Assembly (NCBI GenBank): GCA_934153805.1
Contig: CAKPFO010000020.1
Coordinates: 1-25,375, forward strand
Source of the DNA: an uncultured Clostridia bacterium
Lineage (GTDB): Bacteria; Bacillota; Clostridia; TANB77; CAG-508
Direction of reading: 5' to 3'
Length of the DNA: 25,375 nt
The position numbers were made by a program, and so were the translations under genes. Within the stretch, counting starts at the first letter, position 1. Each line of letters begins with the position of its first letter. Of the stretch, positions 21,991 to 25,375 are shown one piece after another. Under the pieces are notes generated by a model that saw only the letters and a program-made list of their open reading frames with translations, was not told the DNA's origin and ran no database searches.

Positions 21991-23041
21991 TTGTTTGTAT
22001 TCCCCTTTCGTTGTTTATGCTTGATACGCTTACTGTATCTTCACGTTTTTTAGCTACTACATATGTGTAGCTTGCTATTCCACTTTCACTATCTTGTGTG
22101 CTTCCTGCTATTTTAAATCCATCATATGTTATATCTGTTACATCTATCGTAAAGCTTGCTGGTGGTATATTATCTAATATTGTTATGCTTGCTGTATCTA
22201 CTATGTTAGTTCCATTGTTTATTCGTGCATATACTACATCTGCATTATTCAAATTTTCTATTATTACAATATCTTCGCCACTTGCTAATGTAGGTTTTAT
22301 CCATTCTCCTGACGTACTATTTATTTGATATTCTATATACTCTGGATTTAATGACGTTATTCCTATACTTGCTTTTCCATCTTTCCATGTTACATCAGTA
22401 AACTTTATTACATCTATATAGTCTAAATAGCTTACTGGCTTATTTATTGTTTTTCTTCCTTCATATTCTACTTTGGCTAGCATATTCTCTTTTTGTATAT
22501 TGAGCAAATCTATTTTTTTGGTATATTCTATCCATGTAGTTCCATTGTCTAAACTATAATAGCATTTTATATTTGAATTATTTCTAGGATATTCTATTTC
22601 TATTGTCTTTGTTGTCCCATCCCCAAAAGTATCATAATTTGCCACTATAATTTTAGGTTTTGTTGTAGCAATTAGTGTATAATTTTCTTCATTGCTTTCT
22701 CCTGCTAACTTGACATCTATATTTAATATATCTCCTTCTTCCATTTCTCTATCAAAAGCTATCTTTTTTCTGGAAGAGCAGTCTATTTCAAAGTCATTAT
22801 TCAAAGATATATTTTCTATACCTTTTTCATTTTTTACAGTTACATATATTTCTAATTTGTTCCCTATTAGCTCTTTTATCTCATAATCTATTTTCGTTTC
22901 TATACTACTTGCACCAATAATTTCTTTTAATCTTGTTCCTATAGAATTAGTCATACTGCTATTAAAAACTAGTGGTACAACTACGCAAAGCATTACTAAT
23001 ACCAGTGATATAACCTTCACTTTTTTATTACCCCAGCTCAA
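21830..23041 (-). CDS. Truncated Ig/fibronectin-domain surface protein fused out of frame to the next gene
   Basis: About 403 residues from a TTG start (23039-23041), chosen for its AAGGAG site 9 bases away; an ATG 8 codons upstream has a weaker GAGAA site. A membrane or signal segment (about residues 8-28) leads to beta-rich domains: one near 60-130, one near 140-205, an Ig-like part (VIKFTDVTWKDGKASIGI) and a fibronectin-like part (SFTIDVTDITYDGFKIAGST) that parallels the neighbouring pilin-like proteins. The fibronectin domain stops after IASYTYVV; the last 58 residues or so read the next gene's leader and N-terminus in another frame and are not a real domain. The stop lies 161 bases inside the next gene. 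The 3' half of this gene seems to have been replaced when the pilin-like cassette arrived. It may still be made. Confidence 0.72.
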   Translation of the reverse strand: MSWGNKKVKVISLVLVMLCVVVPLVFNSSMTNSIGTRLKEIIGASSIETKIDYEIKELIGNKLEIYVTVKNEKGIENISLNNDFEIDCSSRKKIAFDREMEEGDILNIDVKLAGESNEENYTLIATTKPKIIVANYDTFGDGTTKTIEIEYPRNNSNIKCYYSLDNGTTWIEYTKKIDLLNIQKENMLAKVEYEGRKTINKPVSYLDYIDVIKFTDVTWKDGKASIGITSLNPEYIEYQINSTSGEWIKPTLASGEDIVIIENLNNADVVYARINNGTNIVDTASITILDNIPPASFTIDVTDITYDGFKIAGSTQDSESGIASYTYVVAKKREDTVSVSSINNERGIQTNEQENKNTGEQSYNINCVGNYNNSANNLSRSNNKFNIRTKRTIYKSKNGKRRV

Positions 23042-23063
23042 ATTGCATCTCTCCTTATTTAGC

Positions 23064-23093
23064 ATTTCTCTATTTATTATTTCTCTATTTATT
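23064..23093. repeat. Two exact 15-base tandem repeats
   Basis: The word atttctctatttatt occurs twice in a row (23064-23078 and 23079-23093) just upstream of the TTG start, in what would be the mRNA leader. Confidence 0.8.
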
Positions 23094-23102
23094 TATCCTC
23101 AA

Positions 23103-23264
23103 CAGAAAATTTTATTCATAAAATTTTCTGCGACTCAAGTAAATTGATTGTTTTAATTATAAATTAAGACTAGTGGGGACCGCTTTAGTCTATGTTAATG
23201 CGCCAGCATTTTACATAGACTTAAGTGGGGAAGGCTTAATTTATAATTAAAACAATCAATTTAC
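23103..23264. repeat. Long palindrome in the leader of the truncated gene (element C)
   Basis: A perfect 12-bp hairpin with a 4-base loop (23103-23114 and 23119-23130) lies beside a perfect 30-bp stem (23139-23168 and 23235-23264). Inside is a smaller stem (TTAGTCTATGT paired with ACATAGACTTAA, and AATGC with GCATT, loop GCCA). Two G-rich words, AGTGGGGACC and AGTGGGGAAGG, face each other in an internal loop. It lies between the promoter at 23349-23377 and the TTG start at 23041, so it would be in the RNA. Confidence 0.85.
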
Positions 23265-23348
23265 CCCACCGCAATCAATAATTTACAAATCACAAAAAAA
23301 GAGATAGAAAATATGTGAAATAATTTTTTACATATTGCTTGCAGTTTC

Positions 23349-23377
23349 ATTTTAGCATTTGCCCATACTCTAGTCAA
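23349..23377 (-). promoter_or_regulatory. Near-consensus promoter reading into element C and the truncated gene
   Basis: Minus strand: TTGACT (23372-23377), 17 bases, TAAAAT (23349-23354), extended -10 TGC. Predicted start near 23342, giving a leader of about 300 bases. Confidence 0.75.
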
Positions 23378-23435
23378 TATACGTAATTGTATTGTAATCT
23401 AATTGTAAAATTCTTGTCATATTTTTTACACCAAA

Positions 23436-23485
23436 AAAATTCAGTATATAAATTTTTAAAATTGCAAATTTATATACTGAATTTT
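23436..23485 (-). terminator. Intrinsic terminator of the 598-residue pilin-like gene
   Basis: A perfect 20-bp inverted repeat (23436-23455 and 23466-23485) with T7 on the minus strand, the exact counterpart of 20081-20130. Confidence 0.85.
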
Positions 23486-23563
23486 AATTATATCCTATCT
23501 ATAAGAGTATCCCTTTTGGTAAATTTTTTCGAAAAAGGGGCGTCCCTTTTAGGCACTGTTAAT

Positions 23564-25360
23564 TTATTGAATTCTCCATACTCCGTCAACTTTTTGCAAT
23601 CTCGTACCTGATTTTAAATGAACTACAGGTCTTGCACAGTAAATAGTTCCATAATACCATGGATCATTAATGACTCCATTGGCTCCTATACTAAAAATAG
23701 CATAATTATCACAAGCCGATGGTGAAGCTAACCAATTTCCATAACAATCATTGTATGTTTTATCTTCATGAGGGAAGTATAATTTATTGTCTTTCCAATC
23801 TGTTATTGATGTTAAAATTTGACTATAGCTTGTTGTGCTGTTTGAGCCTGTTCCTACATAATAGCCAATATTATTTACATTTGTATATAATTTTAATTGT
23901 TTTTCATATTTTATATTCCAGCTAGCTACAAACATTTCAATAGTTGGTGCACCTATTGCATAGTCCGCATAATTGATGTTTACATATCCATCCCAATTTG
24001 CAGTGTTTGTAAAAGTTGACATTGCTCTTGAATTTTCATAGTTTTTTAAAGTTTTTAATTTATTTTGCATAAATAATTGGTTTATTGTTCTTCCTGTTTT
24101 ATTTAAATTCTCTGTTCCTGTAACTTGTACTGCATCTGGCACAGCATCAGTTTTGGTCCAGTATATGCTATACTCTCCCCTTTTACTTAGTATTCCCAGG
24201 TTTTCTAGCATTAGTCTTTCGTCTGTGTTTTTCAAATAGTCTGCTGCTATTATATAGTAATCTCCTATATTTGTTTCATAAGCTCCGCCTTTTTCTTCTC
24301 CTTCTGCATTTCCATTAGCTTTATAAAATATCATCCAGTCATTTGTAGTATCTCCATCTCCATTTAAATCTATTTGGTAGTCTATATACTCTCCTATTAC
24401 CACATTTGATGGTATTGAACCAGTTGTTACTGTTACTTCATTACTCTTTCTTACATTCCCTGCATTGTCATATGCTAACATGTATACTACATATTCTGTT
24501 TCTTCATTTAATCCTGTTATTGTGTACTCTGTTACTGTTTGATTTGCTATTTCTTTTACTATTTCATTTGTTTTTGTTTCTGCTACATATGTGTAGTCTC
24601 TTATCCCTGTTTGTAAATCTTGCGTACTTCCTGTTAGTTTTACTCCTTCATATGTTATATCTGATGCTGTTATTGTAAATTCTTCTGGCTCTATTGTATC
24701 TTTTATTTCTAGTATGTCTTCATCTGTATATGTTCCGTTGTTATTCACTCTCGTATATACTATATCTCCATTGCTTAAACTACTTATTGTTGTTCCGGCT
24801 TGATATATTCCATCTTTTCCAACTTTGTACTCAATTGTTCCTGTTTCTTTTGTACTTAATTCTACGCTTGCTTTTCCGTTTGACCATGTTATATTGCTTA
24901 TTTTTACTTTTTCCTCTTTTTGTGAAGCTTTTCCTTTTACTTCCACTTTTGTTATTACTAGCTTTTTATCTACGGTAAAGTATATATCACTTTCTATTTT
25001 ATTTACCAACGCATATGTTGGATTTACTATTGTGCTATCTACATCTGCTATATCTTCATTACTTAATTCAATTACATACTTTGTTTTATCTATTTTACTA
25101 TATAGATCTTGTAATGTAGCTATTCTTCCTTCTTCTTTTATTATTTGTGTCTGTATATTTGCTATTTCTATTTCTAGTTCTTCTTTTTCTTTTGCTATTC
25201 TATAATCTTCACTTGCTTGTTTTGCTCTTGTAAATAGTCCATTTTGTCCTAATGTTAAATTTATTGTTACTCCGGCTAAGATTATTAGCACTATTATTGT
25301 AATTACCAACGCAATTAATGTTATAGCCTTGTTCTCCTGTATTTTTGTTTTCTTGTTCAT
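23564..25360 (-). CDS. Pilin-like N-terminus, Ig/fibronectin stalk and lectin-like C-terminal domain, 598 residues
   Basis: Paralog of the gene at 20209-21990 with the same domain order. Residues 1-48 are identical to it. Residues 49-150 are different in sequence and length (a longer charged helix and linker). Residues about 170-313 (from KETGTIEY to VTVTT) differ at about seven positions only. The calcium-loop-like DLNGDGDTTNDW (331-342) is unchanged. The C-terminal domain (about 343-598) keeps anchor motifs (YIIAADYLKNT, NYADYAIGAP, LASPSA, RPVVHLKSG, KVDGVWRI) but the segments between them have drifted strongly, mainly around 385-450 and 530-575. The ATG is preceded by the same GGGGAATACAAACAA leader. 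Its promoter lies beyond the window. Surface display and ligand binding are inferred from domains. Confidence 0.85.
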   Translation of the reverse strand: MNKKTKIQENKAITLIALVITIIVLIILAGVTINLTLGQNGLFTRAKQASEDYRIAKEKEELEIEIANIQTQIIKEEGRIATLQDLYSKIDKTKYVIELSNEDIADVDSTIVNPTYALVNKIESDIYFTVDKKLVITKVEVKGKASQKEEKVKISNITWSNGKASVELSTKETGTIEYKVGKDGIYQAGTTISSLSNGDIVYTRVNNNGTYTDEDILEIKDTIEPEEFTITASDITYEGVKLTGSTQDLQTGIRDYTYVAETKTNEIVKEIANQTVTEYTITGLNEETEYVVYMLAYDNAGNVRKSNEVTVTTGSIPSNVVIGEYIDYQIDLNGDGDTTNDWMIFYKANGNAEGEEKGGAYETNIGDYYIIAADYLKNTDERLMLENLGILSKRGEYSIYWTKTDAVPDAVQVTGTENLNKTGRTINQLFMQNKLKTLKNYENSRAMSTFTNTANWDGYVNINYADYAIGAPTIEMFVASWNIKYEKQLKLYTNVNNIGYYVGTGSNSTTSYSQILTSITDWKDNKLYFPHEDKTYNDCYGNWLASPSACDNYAIFSIGANGVINDPWYYGTIYCARPVVHLKSGTRLQKVDGVWRIQ

Positions 25361-25375
25361 TTGTTTGTATTCCCC

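Larger units (their letters stand above)
23303..23570 (-). repeat. Array repeat: 3' end and downstream region, copy 2
   Basis: Counterpart of 19949-20215, shifted by 3354-3355 bases. The same order is kept: stop codon, 3' UTR with alternative hairpins (23511-23550), 20-bp terminator, promoter. It ends at the shared GATAGAAAATATGT word; beyond that the flanks are unrelated. It covers about half of the gene-free stretch from 23042 to 23563. Confidence 0.9.

Noticed and set aside
1..25375. CRISPR array, prophage or insertion sequence
   Set aside because: No regularly spaced repeats, transposase, integrase or phage structural gene was found. The repeats present are the array copies and palindromes listed above.

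Overview
The window comes from a low-GC, endospore-forming member of the Clostridia, most likely an uncultured or gut-type lineage. Three things point there: a cwlJ-gerQ spore germination pair, a type A RNase P RNA (Bacillus has type B), and very AT-rich intergenic DNA with strong GGAGG-type ribosome binding sites. The best promoters share one pattern, TTGACT or a near match, 17 bases, then TAAAAT or TATAAT. Most genes lie on the minus strand; three (guaD, a broken rluA-type gene and a 98-residue unknown) lie on the plus strand.

Layout. 1-1416: ackA (cut by the window edge) and pta, the acetate/ATP branch of fermentation. 1494-2310: gerQ and cwlJ. 2406-4849: two DUF4362-like membrane-anchored proteins and a small membrane protein. 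5020-7771: an L,D-transpeptidase with an odd Asn/Thr/Val tail, a polytopic membrane protein and a pentapeptide-repeat protein. 7819-9309: guaD and a frameshifted RluA-family pseudouridine synthase. 9390-10434: a two-gene regulator operon, one protein with a single XRE helix-turn-helix and one with three in tandem, read from a promoter buried in a large dyad. 10499-12227: rnpB, an unknown anchored protein whose last codons carry the rnpB -35 box, and the 98-residue unknown. 12246-12450: a 205-base nested palindrome. 12466-16124: dtd, then gpsA, plsY and der (glycerol-phosphate/phospholipid synthesis and ribosome assembly). 16138-19756: two tandem paralogous GT-C-like membrane proteins separated by a second palindrome that shares a sequence core with the first.

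19757-25375 is the most unusual part. It holds a tandem array of large secreted or surface proteins with a type IV pilin-like N-terminus, an Ig/fibronectin-like stalk and a C-terminal lectin-like domain. The two full copies are mosaics: the N-terminus, the stalk and the 3' untranslated region are nearly identical, while the segment after the N-terminus and the C-terminal domain diverge. Between them lies a third gene broken inside its fibronectin-like domain exactly where the next pilin-like cassette begins. The repeat unit also carries a strong terminator, a 3' UTR with mutually exclusive hairpins, and a near-consensus promoter placed after the terminator. One promoter copy reads into a roughly 300-base leader containing a third long palindrome; the other has no gene after it, only a terminator.

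No tRNA, CRISPR array, insertion sequence, transposase, reverse transcriptase or phage gene was found. All similarity statements come from reading the sequence and from memory of the families; no database search was run.
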